A DNA stretch of 64,000 bases from Amycolatopsis sp. EV170708-02-1 (GTDB lineage Bacteria; Actinomycetota; Actinomycetes; Mycobacteriales; Pseudonocardiaceae), in assembly GCF_022479115.1 (NCBI RefSeq), contig NZ_CP092497.1, positions 7,378,001 through 7,442,000 on the forward strand. Direction: 5' to 3'. A program made the position numbers and the translations under genes. This document shows positions 18,756 through 28,672 of this stretch, piece by piece (within the stretch, counting starts at the first letter, position 1; every line of letters starts with the position of its first letter). The notes under the pieces were generated by a model. The model was not told the origin of the DNA. It made no database searches and was given only the letters and a program-made list of their open reading frames with translations.

Positions 18756-19829
18756 TCAGCTGAGGTAGAAGCCGCCGTCGTTGCGGAGGACCGTCGCCAC
18801 GATCGGGAACCGGCGGCTGCCGTTCCACCAGTGGTAGACCGCGTGGTACTGGCCGTTGGCCGCCTGGAAGAAGTCCATCCCGCCCGGGCCGGGGTGGTTG
18901 CCGGGCAGGCCGCGGTAGGGGTTGAGGCCGCCGGTGCCGGTGTACCCGAAGTACGGCCGCTCCGCCCCGTTCTGCCGCGGGGTGCAGCGCGTCGACGGGA
19001 TCGGGCCGGTGCCGCACCTGGCGATGCCGGTCGCGTACCGGGCGCTGTCCCAGTTGTTACCCGAGTAGGCCAGGTACCAGTAGCCGTCGGCGGACTTGAA
19101 CATCGACGGGTTCTCGATCACGTGCGTGCCACCGCTCATCCGGATGGTCTCCCAGCCGATGTCGGTGCTCTTCAACGCGTCCCGGCGGGTGTCCCAGTCC
19201 GCCATGCCGTTGGACTGGGTGCGCACGATCGAGATGCCGGTCTCGGGGTACGAGGTGATCGCGTCGTCCCGGTAGGCGACGTACATGGAGCTGCCCGAGA
19301 CGAACGGGTTCGCGTCGATGGCCCAGCGGCCGTTGCCCGGGCACGCCCATTCGACGGGGTTGGTGAACGGGCCTCGCGCACTGCCCGAGACGGCGCGGCC
19401 GAGGCATTTCTGGCCGCTTCCCCGCTTGGACGCGGTGTAGTACATGAAGTAGGTGTCGCCGAAGCGGACGACGCCGGGTGCCCAGACGTTGCCCTCCGCC
19501 CAGCTACCCGGCCCGTTGGGCAGCGCGTCGGCCGAGGCGCAGGTGCCCACCCCGACGGTGTCGCCGGAGCCGTGCACGAGCACCGGCACGAACAGTTTGC
19601 CGGTCGCGCCGCACCGGGCGCCGACACCGTCGCCGACCGTGGTGCCGTACGTGACGTATCTGCCGTCCTTCGCCAGGACGGTGTCCGGGTCGGCGAGCGG
19701 GAACGTCGACTCGGCGGCCGCGGCCGAGACGTCGTCGGCCGCGGCCGTCGTTCCGGCCGCCACGACGGCGGTCGTGGCGGTCGTCGCGAGCACGCCGGCC
19801 ACGAGTAATCTGGTCATCCACTTGCGCAT
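18756..19829 (-). CDS. Secreted GH43-like glycoside hydrolase
   Basis: A 357-residue exported protein. It begins with a twin-positive N-region and hydrophobic core (MRKWMTRLLVAGVLATT), then an Ala-rich cleavage zone. The mature part looks like the five-bladed propeller of GH43 (arabinanase/xylosidase): a first-blade Asp in LADPDTVL, a middle Asp in AIDANPFV and a Glu in VIENPSMF, the spacing of the base, pKa modulator and acid. Cys pairs fit an extracellular protein. Substrate cannot be told from sequence. The ATG at 19829 has AAGGGA upstream and is preferred to a TTG seven codons earlier. It is unrelated to the biosynthetic cluster and convergent with it. Confidence 0.75.
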   Translation of the reverse strand: MRKWMTRLLVAGVLATTATTAVVAAGTTAAADDVSAAAAESTFPLADPDTVLAKDGRYVTYGTTVGDGVGARCGATGKLFVPVLVHGSGDTVGVGTCASADALPNGPGSWAEGNVWAPGVVRFGDTYFMYYTASKRGSGQKCLGRAVSGSARGPFTNPVEWACPGNGRWAIDANPFVSGSSMYVAYRDDAITSYPETGISIVRTQSNGMADWDTRRDALKSTDIGWETIRMSGGTHVIENPSMFKSADGYWYLAYSGNNWDSARYATGIARCGTGPIPSTRCTPRQNGAERPYFGYTGTGGLNPYRGLPGNHPGPGGMDFFQAANGQYHAVYHWWNGSRRFPIVATVLRNDGGFYLS

Positions 19830-20081
19830 GCTGAATCCCTTACTGGGCAAGGAGAGTAGGGTCGTTCACGAGGAGCACCCGGCCACCCACGGTCGACTCC
19901 CCCGGTTAGTTGTGGACGGACAAGCACGCCAGTCGGAAAACTAGGTGACCCCGGTCGCCGAGGCGACCGAAAGCGCGGAAACTGCCGGTCGATACGCCCG
20001 TACGGCCCATCCGGCGGCGCCGTTCGATCTACCGCGGCCGAACGGCCTGATCCCGGACCCGCCGCCCTCTAGGGTGACCGC
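19830..20081. promoter_or_regulatory. Divergent intergenic region, GH43 gene / LAL regulator
   Basis: 252 bases between two divergent starts. It contains a short hairpin GGTCGCC-GA-GGCGACC near 19953-19968 and AGGGTGACC just before the regulator start. I see no clear promoter boxes or longer repeats. Confidence 0.4.
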
Positions 20082-22820
20082 ATGTCGCTGGTGGGAAGGG
20101 ACGTCGAGCTGGCGCGGGTTCGCCGCCTGCTGACGGACGCGCGAGACGCGCGAAGCGGTGTGCTGGCGTTGCGAGGCGCGGCGGGCATCGGGAAATCGGT
20201 CCTTGTCGACCACGCGGTGTCGATCGCCGAGGCCGAGGGCATGCGGGTGGTCCGCGGGGCGGGGGTCGAGTCCGATTCCGAGCTGGCGTACGGCGGCCTG
20301 CACCAGCTCCTGTTCCCGTATCTGGCCCGGTTGGACGCCCTGCCCGCTCCCCAGGCCATGGCGCTGCGGTGCGCTTTCGGCCTGGCCGAAGGAGACGAGG
20401 CCAACCGGTTCCTGATCTCCGCCGGCACCCTGTCATTGCTCTCCGATCTGGCCGAGGACGCCCCGCTGCTGTGCGTGGTCGACGACCTGCAATGGCTCGA
20501 CCAGGGTTCGGTGGAAGCACTGTTGTTCGCGGCCCGCCGCTTCGTGGCCGACCCGATCGCGATGCTGTTCGCGGTGCGCGAGATGTCGGCACCGTTCGAG
20601 ATCGCCGGCGTCGAGGTCGTGGAGCTGTCCGGCCTCGCGGCGCCCGATGCCGCCCGGCTGCTGGACGACCACGCGCCGGACCTCGTCGAACCGGTGCGGG
20701 ACCGGGTACTCGCGGAATCCGGCGGCAATCCGCTGGCGATCATCGAGCTCGGGTCGTCGCGGCTCGCGGCCCGCGACGCCGACGAGCCCGACCCGGCCGA
20801 GCAGGTCGGCCCGCTGCCGGTGGCGCGCCGTGTGCAGGAGGCGTTCCGCCGCCAGATCGTCGAGCTTCCCGAACCCACGCAACGCGCGCTTCTGGCGGCG
20901 GCGGCCGACACGGCGGCGCCGCTCGCGACGATCCTGCACGTGATCGAAGCCCTCGGTGGCGCCCCCGGCGACCTCGCGCCCGCCGAACGCGACCGGCTCC
21001 TCCGGATCGACAGCCGGATCACGTTCCGCCATCCGCTGGTCCGGGCGGCCGCCTACCAGGACGCGCCGCTGCACCGGCGGATCGAGGTGCATCGCGCGTA
21101 CGCCGACGCGCCCGACGCCGACGTGGACCGGCGGGCGTGGCACCTCGCCGCCGCCACCACCGCCCCTGACGAGACCGTGGCCGCCGAGCTCGAACGCGCG
21201 GCGGAGCGGGCCTGGCATCGCGGCGGCGCGATGGCGGTGTCCGCCGCCTACGACCGCGCCGGACGGCTCAGCGCCGACCGCGAACTGAAGGCCCGGCGTA
21301 TCGCGCTGGCCAGCCAGGCCGCGTTCGACGCCGGCAAAGCCGACCGCGCCGCCCGGCTGGCGGCCGAAGCGCTCTCGCTCACCACCGAGCCCGGCATCCG
21401 GGCCGACGCCATCTACACGCGTGGCGCCGTGGAGTACGAACGCACGTCCCCGCGAGCCGACGCGGAGCTGGCGATCGGGGCCGCGGAGCTGGTGCGCGAC
21501 ACCGATCCGGAGCGCGCCGCGCTCAACTTCTTCGAGGCCGTGCACGCCGCCCGGCACGGAGCGGCGCACGACCTGCTGCGGCAAGTGGCCGGCCTGATGC
21601 GCGGGTTCACCCCGCCGGAGCACTGGGCACCGGTCGTCACCGCCCTTTTCGGCTGGGCTGAGCTCTTCGACGGACGCCCGGAGGCGGCCGTCGGCCCGAT
21701 GCGCGAGCTCTACACCACCGCGAGCGGCGGTGGGAACGACCTGATGCATCGCGTCACGGCCGGGTTCGGCGGGCTCATGATCGCGGACGACGACGACGTC
21801 GTCGCCGGGACGGAGGACATGCTGGCCCAGGTGCGGGCCACCGGGGCGCTCGGCTGGGTCCCGTACACGCTGAACGTGCTCGCCGTGGCGCGGCTGTTCC
21901 GCGGCGAGTTCGCGGACGCTCGCGCGTGTGTCGCGGAAGGCGCGTCCGTGGCCGCCGAACTCGGGAACACGACCGAGCGCCTGGCGCACCGGTCGGTGGA
22001 GGTGTGGCTGCACGCCGTCTCGGGTGACGAGAAGAGCTGCCGGCTTCTCGCCGCGGAGGTGCTCCCGCCGGCCAGGGCCCGGCACCGGGTCAACGCCGAG
22101 ATCGCGGACTGGGGTCTCGGCATGCTCGACCTTTCCGCCCGGCGGTTCGGGGAAGCGCTCGACCGGCTCGAAAAGGTGTGCCGGGGACCCGCGAGCCGCG
22201 ACCTCCTGGTCCGGGCGGTACCGGATCTGGTGGAGGCCGCCGTACGCGGCGGCGAGCCGGATCGCGCCCACGGACCACTGGCGGCGTTCCGGCATTGGGC
22301 CGAGCACGTCGACCGCCCGGTCGCCACCGGGCTCCTCCTGCGCTGCCGGGCTTTGCTGGCCGATGACGCCGACGCGCTGTACATCGAGGCGCTGCGGATC
22401 CAGGAGCGGCACGGCGGTCCTTACGAGCGTGCCCGTACCCAGCTGGTCTACGGCGAGTGGCTGCGCCGCCAGCGCCGCCGCACCGAGGCCCGCGCCCATC
22501 TCGCGGCGGCGGTGTCCGCGTTCGAGGGGCTCGGCGCGGAGCTCTGGGCCGAGCGTGCGCGCGGCGAGCTGGCCGCTTTCGGCGAGCGGGGCGACGAACC
22601 CCGGCGCAGTGGCCCGCTCACCCTGTTGACCCCGCAGGAGCTGCAGGTCGTCCGGCTGGCCGCCACCGGTCAGACGAACAAGGAGATCGCCGCGCAGCTG
22701 TTCCTCAGCCCGCGGACCGTCGGCCACCACCTGTACAAGGCGTATCCGAAACTCGGCGTGACCGGTCGCGCCGGGCTGGCCGTCCTCGTCCGGTCGCCGG
22801 ATACCGGTCACGATGACTGA
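20082..22820 (+). CDS. LAL-family LuxR transcriptional regulator (large ATP-binding)
   Basis: A 912-residue regulator of the MalT/LAL class. The N-terminal AAA/STAND ATPase has Walker A GAAGIGKS near residue 30 and Walker B LLCVVDDLQWLD near 130. The middle is a long helical region with TPR-like repeats. The C-terminal LuxR helix-turn-helix covers about 845-905 (LTPQELQVVRLAATGQTNKE, then LSPRTVGHHL). These proteins activate transcription after binding an inducer and ATP. The target is unknown. It lies 1.4 kb past the biosynthetic cluster on the other side of GH43, so it could control the cluster, GH43 or the YCII gene that follows by 61 bases. Confidence 0.9.
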   Translation: MSLVGRDVELARVRRLLTDARDARSGVLALRGAAGIGKSVLVDHAVSIAEAEGMRVVRGAGVESDSELAYGGLHQLLFPYLARLDALPAPQAMALRCAFGLAEGDEANRFLISAGTLSLLSDLAEDAPLLCVVDDLQWLDQGSVEALLFAARRFVADPIAMLFAVREMSAPFEIAGVEVVELSGLAAPDAARLLDDHAPDLVEPVRDRVLAESGGNPLAIIELGSSRLAARDADEPDPAEQVGPLPVARRVQEAFRRQIVELPEPTQRALLAAAADTAAPLATILHVIEALGGAPGDLAPAERDRLLRIDSRITFRHPLVRAAAYQDAPLHRRIEVHRAYADAPDADVDRRAWHLAAATTAPDETVAAELERAAERAWHRGGAMAVSAAYDRAGRLSADRELKARRIALASQAAFDAGKADRAARLAAEALSLTTEPGIRADAIYTRGAVEYERTSPRADAELAIGAAELVRDTDPERAALNFFEAVHAARHGAAHDLLRQVAGLMRGFTPPEHWAPVVTALFGWAELFDGRPEAAVGPMRELYTTASGGGNDLMHRVTAGFGGLMIADDDDVVAGTEDMLAQVRATGALGWVPYTLNVLAVARLFRGEFADARACVAEGASVAAELGNTTERLAHRSVEVWLHAVSGDEKSCRLLAAEVLPPARARHRVNAEIADWGLGMLDLSARRFGEALDRLEKVCRGPASRDLLVRAVPDLVEAAVRGGEPDRAHGPLAAFRHWAEHVDRPVATGLLLRCRALLADDADALYIEALRIQERHGGPYERARTQLVYGEWLRRQRRRTEARAHLAAAVSAFEGLGAELWAERARGELAAFGERGDEPRRSGPLTLLTPQELQVVRLAATGQTNKEIAAQLFLSPRTVGHHLYKAYPKLGVTGRAGLAVLVRSPDTGHDD

Positions 22821-22881
22821 TTCGCCGGCCGGGGTCTCCCGCATAGCTTTTCGGTACAGCACCGACAACGAGGAGCCGACC

Positions 22882-23250
22882 ATGACGAAGTACTTCCTGA
22901 GCCTCCCGCACGACTCCGCCGAGGAGCCGACGATGGAGAACATGGACCCCGCCGAACTGCAGGAGATCATGGCCGCGGTCGGCGCGTTCAACACCGCCTT
23001 GGAAGAGGCGGACGCGTTCGTGACCGCCGGCGGCCTGCAGCCGCCGTCGACCGCGACCACGGTGGACTACTCCGGTGACACCCCCGTGCTCACCCCTGGC
23101 CCCTTCGCCGAGGCCAAGGAGTACCTGGGCGGCTTCTGGATCATCGAGGCCGAAAACGACGACGTCGCGATCGAATGGACCAAGCAGGCCTCGCGCGCGT
23201 TGCGGAGCAGGGTCGAGGTCCGCGCCCTCCAGGAGGAACCCGGCGCCTGA
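22882..23250 (+). CDS. YCII/DGPF-domain protein
   Basis: A 122-residue protein of the YCII-related (DGPF) fold. Its signature here is VLTPGPFAEAKEYLGGFWII, the place of DGPF/PFxExKE in the family. These small proteins often sit beside ECF sigma factors or regulators; an enzymatic or ligand-binding role is assumed but not established. The start is the ATG at 22882 with GAGGAG just upstream; an in-frame ATG at 22813 would overlap the regulator gene. It probably shares a transcript with the LAL regulator. Confidence 0.85.
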   Translation: MTKYFLSLPHDSAEEPTMENMDPAELQEIMAAVGAFNTALEEADAFVTAGGLQPPSTATTVDYSGDTPVLTPGPFAEAKEYLGGFWIIEAENDDVAIEWTKQASRALRSRVEVRALQEEPGA

Positions 23251-23254
23251 GGGG

Positions 23255-24504
23255 TCAGGGGCCGCACACGGCTCCCCGGATCGGCTTGGGCGGGCTCGTG
23301 TGGACGACCCGGCCGTCGGTCGCCTGCACCTCGAAGCAGTAGCGGCGCACGGGATCGACCGGAATGGTGATCGCGTGCGCCCGCCCGGCCAGCACGGTCC
23401 GGTTGGGTTCGTTCTCGGGGGCGACGATCACCGCGTAGTCGACGACGTCCGAACCGCTCGTCCAAGCCAGCATGACCTGGTTCCCCCGGTCGGCCGGTTC
23501 GGCGAGCTCCAGTTCGAGGTCCGCCACCGGCTCCGGCTCCGGTGTGGCGGCGGGTGGCGTGGTGACGACGTCCGGCCGCCGGTCACCGAGCAGTACCGCG
23601 GCCACCGCACCGAGGACGGCCACTGTCGCCGCCGCGCCGAACACGACGCCACGGCCCACCCGGGCCCGGCGAAGCGGCTCCGGCGGGGCGGCCTCTTCGC
23701 GTGCGCTCGACGGCGGCGGGACGGCCGGTTCGGCGGGACGGGGGTACATCTCGGCGAGCCGGTCGGCGACCCACGCGGCGTCCGGCGGGCGGTGCGCCGG
23801 ATCCGGGGCGAGCAGCCTGCTCACCATCGCCGACAGGATGACCGGCACCCCGGGCCGGTCGATCGGCGGCACCGGGGTGCGCAGCAGCCTCAGCAGCCGC
23901 TCGCCCATCGGTTCCCCGAGCCTGCCGGGCTGCGGGTGATCGCCGGTCAGCGCCAGGTACAGCACCACTCCCAGGCCGTACAGATCGGTCCGCTCGTCGA
24001 ACGTCTCGGTGCGCAGGGTCTCCGGCGCCAGGTATTCGAGCGACCGCGTCGGATCCCGCGGGAACGCCTGCCGCAGGGCGACCCCGAAATCGGCGAGCAC
24101 GGGTTGGCCGTTCGCGCGGAACAGCACGTTCGCGGGTGGACACCGCCGTGCACGACACCGGCGGCGTGCGCGGCGGCGAGACAGGTCGCGACGGTGTGGC
24201 CGAGTACGACGGCGTCGTCCGTGGAAAGGCTGCCCACCTGGCCCAGCAGCGCGGCGAGGGACCGCGTGCACCGTTCCATCCGGAGCGCGTGCCGCCCGTC
24301 GGGCAGCTGGTCGACGCCGTCGACCGGCAACGCGGAAGCCACCGCCCGCAACCGCTCGCGATCGCGGTCCACCGCCGCCAAGGTCGCTCGGTCGAGCCGA
24401 GCCGGGAAGACCTTCATCGCGACCGGGACGCCCGCGTAGGTCGCGGGATAGACGGTCGCGACCGGCCCGATGCCGAGGGGGACGCCAAAGCTGTTCCCGG
24501 TCAT
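23255..24504 (-). CDS. Ser/Thr kinase-like protein with Fn3-like tail (frameshifted; catalytic Asp missing)
   Basis: The product would be about 416 residues: a kinase domain, a membrane helix (VVFGAAATVAVLGAVAAVLLG, about 275-295 of the repaired protein) and an external Fn3-like domain. The reading frame breaks at about 24134: AGVVHGGVHP is in one frame and ANVLF with LADFGVAL in another, and adding one base to the CCCG there joins them. The glycine loop (LGIGPVATVY) and VAMK lysine are present and DFG is intact. The HRD motif, however, reads HGGVHPAN, so the catalytic Asp is Gly. It is therefore probably a pseudokinase even when repaired. The ATG overlaps the transglutaminase-like gene's stop, and it ends the MoxR operon. 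Confidence 0.8.
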
Positions 24505-26582
24505 TCGGTCACGAGTCCCGGTTCCCGCAGGCTGCCCAGATCGAACGCGGCCCGGAGCCGGGTCCGGAACGAGGCCTCCGTGAATCCCTTCCGGATCGCC
24601 CGGACCGCCGACCACGCCTGCGCGGCCGTCCGGTCGTCGGCGCCGTACGGGGACCACAGCGTGAGGTCCACCAGACGAGCGAGCCACTCCAGGCCTTCCG
24701 CGACGGAGCTGTCCACTGTGGACGGCAGACGGCCGGCGAGTTCGCGTGCCGTGGCACCGCGCGACACGACGATGTCGTGCGCGCGCAGGACGTCCCGTGC
24801 CTCCAGCCAGGCCGCGACGACCGCCGCCGGACCGGTGCGGCGGCGCCGTCGCGCGGTCCGGACGGCTCGACGGCCCGGTATCGCCACGACGACGAGGACG
24901 AACGCCGAGACGACACCGATGCCGAGCCAGCCGAGCAAAGTGCCGGCCCACGGCGTATCGGGCTCGGACGGCCCGGTGACGGGATCCCTGTCCGCGGGCA
25001 CTTCCGGATCCCGCAGGTGCTGCGACGGCGGGAGGGCGTCGCGCGCCTGGGCGGTGACCCGCGCCAGCGCACCGGCCGCCGCGGCGGTGCCGCGGGACGC
25101 GCCGCCGGTGGGATCGAGCGGAACCCAGCCGACCCCCGCGACGGCCACCTCCGGCCAGGCGAAGGAGTCTCCATTGTGGACTGTCACCGGGCCGGGACCG
25201 CCAGGCGGGGCGCGGAACCCCACCGCGACACGGGCGGGGATACCGGTCAGCCTCGCCAGCGCAACATAGGCCGTGGCGAACTGCTCGCTGGTCCCCGCGC
25301 GGGTGGTGAACAGGAAACCGCTCAGCTGCGCCCAGCCGCTCCCGGTCGGCAGAACCGGGCCGGTCGCCTGCCGGTAGTGCTCGGCGAGATACCGCTCCAG
25401 CACCAGCGCGGCCCGGAACGACGGACGCAGCCCACCGGTGGCGGTCCGCGCCAGTTCGGCGACGCCGGGCGGCACCTGCCCGACCCCGCCCGACACCGCC
25501 GACGCGTCGATTCCCGCGTCCAGCAACGCCTCCGGCGCCACCGCCGGTTCGCGCCAGCCGAGCTCGTACTCCACCGGTCCCCGCCGTCCCGGCAGCAGGA
25601 GGGTGCCGGTCGCGGGGTCGACCAGTGGGTCGGCCCCGGCGACCGTGGCCAGGAGGGGCTGGCTGGGCAGCCAGGGGCCGCCACCGTCCGGGACCGTGAT
25701 CCGCGCGTGCCGGGTGGCCGTCCCGAGCGTCGCGCCGAGCCGCAGATAGTCACCGTTCGCCCGCCAGCTGACCCCGTCGAACTCGGTGAGGACGGCGATC
25801 CGCCAGCGGTCGGCCCCGGCCGTCCCGGTGTAGCGGAACACCGCTTCGCCCGGGCGGGTCAGCCGGTCGGCGACCTCGTCGAGCGGGTTGTCCACCCGCA
25901 GCGGCGGCACCGGGGCGGCGGCGTGTTCGAGCGCCAGCGACGGCCGGACCCCCTGATCGAGGGCGGTGACCCCGGCCGAGACCGCCACCGCGAGCACCAC
26001 GGCGGGCAGCAGGAGGACGAGCCTGCTCTCCCGCCGCCGGGTCACGGCGAGCAGCGTGCCGGCGACGACCACGTAGGCCAGCCCGGCGGCGGTGGCTACC
26101 GGTCCGGACAGCGCCACATAGGCCTGGCTCAGCCCGGCGACGGCCAGCCCTGGCAGCAGCGCCACCGCGGGCAGGCGCGAAAGTTCGACGGCGAGCACCG
26201 CGGCGAACAGCACCGCGAGCGGGACGAACAGGAACAGCTCCGCGTCCGCCCGCGCGGGCCAGGTCGACTGGAGCGTCAGCTGCCAGGACCGGGTGACACC
26301 GTCGAGCAGCCCCCGCAGCATCGCCGAGTCCGGGAGACCCGGCCCGAATTCCAGCTCTCCCAGCGCGAGCAGGCCCAGGACGAGCATCAGGACCGGCCGC
26401 CACGGACGCAGCGCGGCCACCCGCAGGCAGACCTCGACGACGGCGAAGCAGACCAGAAGGACCGTGACGAGCGGGAGCAGCAGCGAGCCCATGCCGAACA
26501 CCGGCGCGAAGAGCAGGCCGGGAAGTCCCGTGGCGAGCAGCAGCAGGGCGGCCACCAGCCGTTGTGTCCATTGTGGATTCAT
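24501..26582 (-). CDS. TgpA-like membrane protein with degenerate transglutaminase domain
   Basis: A 693-residue protein of the DUF3488/transglutaminase family. The first about 200 residues hold six or seven membrane helices, an external transglutaminase-like core follows (about 400-520), then one helix near 550 and a C-terminal DUF4129-like segment. In active relatives the core reads G-Y-C-E-x-F and HAW-x-E. Here it is GTSEQF and FAWPEV, so both the nucleophile Cys and the His are gone while the Asp region (LDPTGG) remains. The domain is likely a binding fold, not a protease. The ATG at 26582 overlaps the DUF58 stop (ATGA) and is preferred to one six codons upstream. Confidence 0.88.
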   Translation of the reverse strand: MNPQWTQRLVAALLLLATGLPGLLFAPVFGMGSLLLPLVTVLLVCFAVVEVCLRVAALRPWRPVLMLVLGLLALGELEFGPGLPDSAMLRGLLDGVTRSWQLTLQSTWPARADAELFLFVPLAVLFAAVLAVELSRLPAVALLPGLAVAGLSQAYVALSGPVATAAGLAYVVVAGTLLAVTRRRESRLVLLLPAVVLAVAVSAGVTALDQGVRPSLALEHAAAPVPPLRVDNPLDEVADRLTRPGEAVFRYTGTAGADRWRIAVLTEFDGVSWRANGDYLRLGATLGTATRHARITVPDGGGPWLPSQPLLATVAGADPLVDPATGTLLLPGRRGPVEYELGWREPAVAPEALLDAGIDASAVSGGVGQVPPGVAELARTATGGLRPSFRAALVLERYLAEHYRQATGPVLPTGSGWAQLSGFLFTTRAGTSEQFATAYVALARLTGIPARVAVGFRAPPGGPGPVTVHNGDSFAWPEVAVAGVGWVPLDPTGGASRGTAAAAGALARVTAQARDALPPSQHLRDPEVPADRDPVTGPSEPDTPWAGTLLGWLGIGVVSAFVLVVVAIPGRRAVRTARRRRRTGPAAVVAAWLEARDVLRAHDIVVSRGATARELAGRLPSTVDSSVAEGLEWLARLVDLTLWSPYGADDRTAAQAWSAVRAIRKGFTEASFRTRLRAAFDLGSLREPGLVTE

Positions 26583-27706
26583 AAGCCGAGCGCGTTCCAT
26601 CGTCGGGCCGCGTCGGCGGCGTCGGAGACCGAAAGCACCACCGCACCGGGGATACCTTCGAACGTCTCGGCGTCGCCGAGCACGAAGACGATCAACGGCG
26701 AGTACCGGTCACGCAAAGCCGCCACCGCGGCCCGATCGGCCGGAGTGCCGCCGGCGGTCACCACGGCCAGCCCGCCGACCCCGGCGCGGCTCAGCACCTC
26801 CGGGACCAATGCCGGGCCGGACGACGGTTCGAGCACGCACAAGGCGTCCAGCAGCGGCCGCACCGCCCGTGGCCCTCCCCCGGTGTCCACGTCCAGACCG
26901 CCGGAGGAGACCAGCCGCGTCGGCCGGTCCGCGCGCGCCGCCGAACCGGCCAGCGACGCGGCCGCGTCGACCGCGTCTTCCAGCCGGGGGCCGCGCAACC
27001 GGGAGTCCAGCAGCACGGTGAACCTGGGCTGGTGGGGATCGACGTAGTCGCGCACCATCAGGCTGCCGGTCCTCGCCGTCGCCTTCCAGTGCAGATGCCT
27101 GATTTCGTCGCCGTGCACGTATTCCCGGACTTCACGCAGGTCTTCGGAACCGCGCAGCCGGTCGTCGGCGACCGCCCCCTCGTGGTGGTGCCGCGGCCGC
27201 CCGCCGCCCGGCGGGGACATCACGTGCGTCCGCGGATGGACCCACAACGTCGCGGTCTCGCCCGTGGTCAGCCGCCGGTACCCGAGCCCGAACGGGTCCG
27301 CCCGTTCGAGGACGAGCGGGCCGACCTGGTGCCGTCCACGCCGCTCGGTGGGCAATTCGTAGTTGTGCGCGGTTTCCGCGTTGGGGCCCAGCGCGCGGAT
27401 GGCGACCGTCCGCGTCGCGGCGCCGACCCGGTCGCCCGCGGTGAAGGCGCCGTGCCGCCGCCTGGCCGGGTTGCGCACCCGAAGCGTGGCGGCCGCGGGC
27501 CTGCCGCGCTCCACCCGGTCCGGGTAGACCTGGCGGGACACCACGACGCGGGGACGCCGTCCGGTCGCGACGATCGCCGCGATCAGCGCGCCCGCCCCGG
27601 CGCCCGCGATCGCGAGGAAGAACGGATAGCCGGCCCAGTGGCCGAGGACGAACAGCCCCACGGTCGCGGCGAGCACGACGGCACCGCGTCTGGTCAGCCG
27701 GATCAT
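26579..27706 (-). CDS. DUF58 family protein
   Basis: A 375-residue protein with two N-terminal hydrophobic segments (about 8-50) and the DUF58 signature around YVHGDEIRHLHWKATARTG near 200, followed by a vWA-like half with FTVLLDSR. DUF58 proteins are partners of MoxR ATPases in operons such as this, with roles in cofactor insertion, surface assembly or stress. The exact role in actinomycetes is unknown. Start and stop overlap both neighbours. Confidence 0.92.
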   Translation of the reverse strand: MIRLTRRGAVVLAATVGLFVLGHWAGYPFFLAIAGAGAGALIAAIVATGRRPRVVVSRQVYPDRVERGRPAAATLRVRNPARRRHGAFTAGDRVGAATRTVAIRALGPNAETAHNYELPTERRGRHQVGPLVLERADPFGLGYRRLTTGETATLWVHPRTHVMSPPGGGRPRHHHEGAVADDRLRGSEDLREVREYVHGDEIRHLHWKATARTGSLMVRDYVDPHQPRFTVLLDSRLRGPRLEDAVDAAASLAGSAARADRPTRLVSSGGLDVDTGGGPRAVRPLLDALCVLEPSSGPALVPEVLSRAGVGGLAVVTAGGTPADRAAVAALRDRYSPLIVFVLGDAETFEGIPGAVVLSVSDAADAARRWNALGL

Positions 27707-28668
27707 CAGGCCCGCGGCCCCACGCTCACCGGGGCGGGCGTCGCGTCGAGTACCTCGTCCACCACATCGCCGGGGTCACGGCCGTTCAGCTCGGCGTCGG
27801 CGGTGAGGATCAGCCGGTGCGCGAGCACGGCCTGCGCGATCTCCTTGACGTCGTCCACGGTGACGAACGTCCGGCCGTCGGTCGCGGCATAGGCCTGCCC
27901 GGCGCGGATCAGCGCGATACTGCCCCGCGGGCTCGCCCCGTACCGCAGGGCGACGTGCTCACGTGTCGCGGCCGCGAGCCTGGCGGCGTACTCGCAGAGC
28001 GCGGGTTCGACGTGGACCGCCCGGACCTGCCCGATCGCCCGGCGCACCGTCTCGATGTCCACCACCGGGGCCAGTTCGTCCGGGCCGACGCCCGCGCAGT
28101 CGCCCATGATCACCTTGACCTCCGAGGCGAGGTCCGGGTAGCCGACCTCCAGCCGCATCAGGAACCGGTCCAGCTGCGCTTCGGGCAGCCGGTAGGTCCC
28201 GGCCATCTCGATCGGGTTCTGGGTCGCGACGACCAGGAACGGCCGTGGCACCTCGTGCCGGACGGCGTCGACGGTGACGGTCCGCTCGGCCATCACCTCG
28301 AGCAGGGCCGACTGCGTTTTCGGGGTGCCGCGGTTGATCTCGTCCGCGACCACGATGTTCGCGAACACCCCGCCGGGATGGAACTCGAAGCGTTCTTCCC
28401 GCTGGTGGTAGACGGGGACGCCGGTGATGTCGCCGGGCAGCAGGTCGGGGGTGAACTGGATGCGGTTCCACGATCCGCCGACGCTCCTGGCCAGGCAGCG
28501 GGCCAGTGTCGTCTTGCCGACACCGGGAACGTCCTCCACGAGCAGGTGCCCTTCGGCGAACAACGCGGTGACCGCGTGCCGGACGAGCTTTTCCTTGCCG
28601 CGCAACACACTGCGGACGTTCTCCGCGATGAGCTTGTAGACCGCGCCGGGCGGGCGAAGGGGAGTCAT
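27706..28668 (-). CDS. MoxR-type AAA+ ATPase
   Basis: A 320-residue MoxR ATPase. Walker A is EDVPGVGKTTLA near residue 45, Walker B VVADEINRGTPKTQ near 108, and sensor 1 ATQNPIE near 150. MoxR proteins act as chaperone-like ATPases on vWA/DUF58 partners. It starts at ATG 28668 with GGGGAGTC just upstream; the longer reading frame would overlap the Fn3 gene. Its stop shares one base with the DUF58 start (TGATG). It is second in the operon Fn3 - MoxR - DUF58 - transglutaminase-like - kinase. Confidence 0.95.
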   Translation of the reverse strand: MTPLRPPGAVYKLIAENVRSVLRGKEKLVRHAVTALFAEGHLLVEDVPGVGKTTLARCLARSVGGSWNRIQFTPDLLPGDITGVPVYHQREERFEFHPGGVFANIVVADEINRGTPKTQSALLEVMAERTVTVDAVRHEVPRPFLVVATQNPIEMAGTYRLPEAQLDRFLMRLEVGYPDLASEVKVIMGDCAGVGPDELAPVVDIETVRRAIGQVRAVHVEPALCEYAARLAAATREHVALRYGASPRGSIALIRAGQAYAATDGRTFVTVDDVKEIAQAVLAHRLILTADAELNGRDPGDVVDEVLDATPAPVSVGPRA

Positions 28669-28672
28669 CGAG

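Noticed and set aside
18756..19829. GH43-like gene as part of the biosynthetic cluster
   Set aside because: Convergent, behind a strong hairpin, and a secreted glycosidase has no evident step in the pathway.
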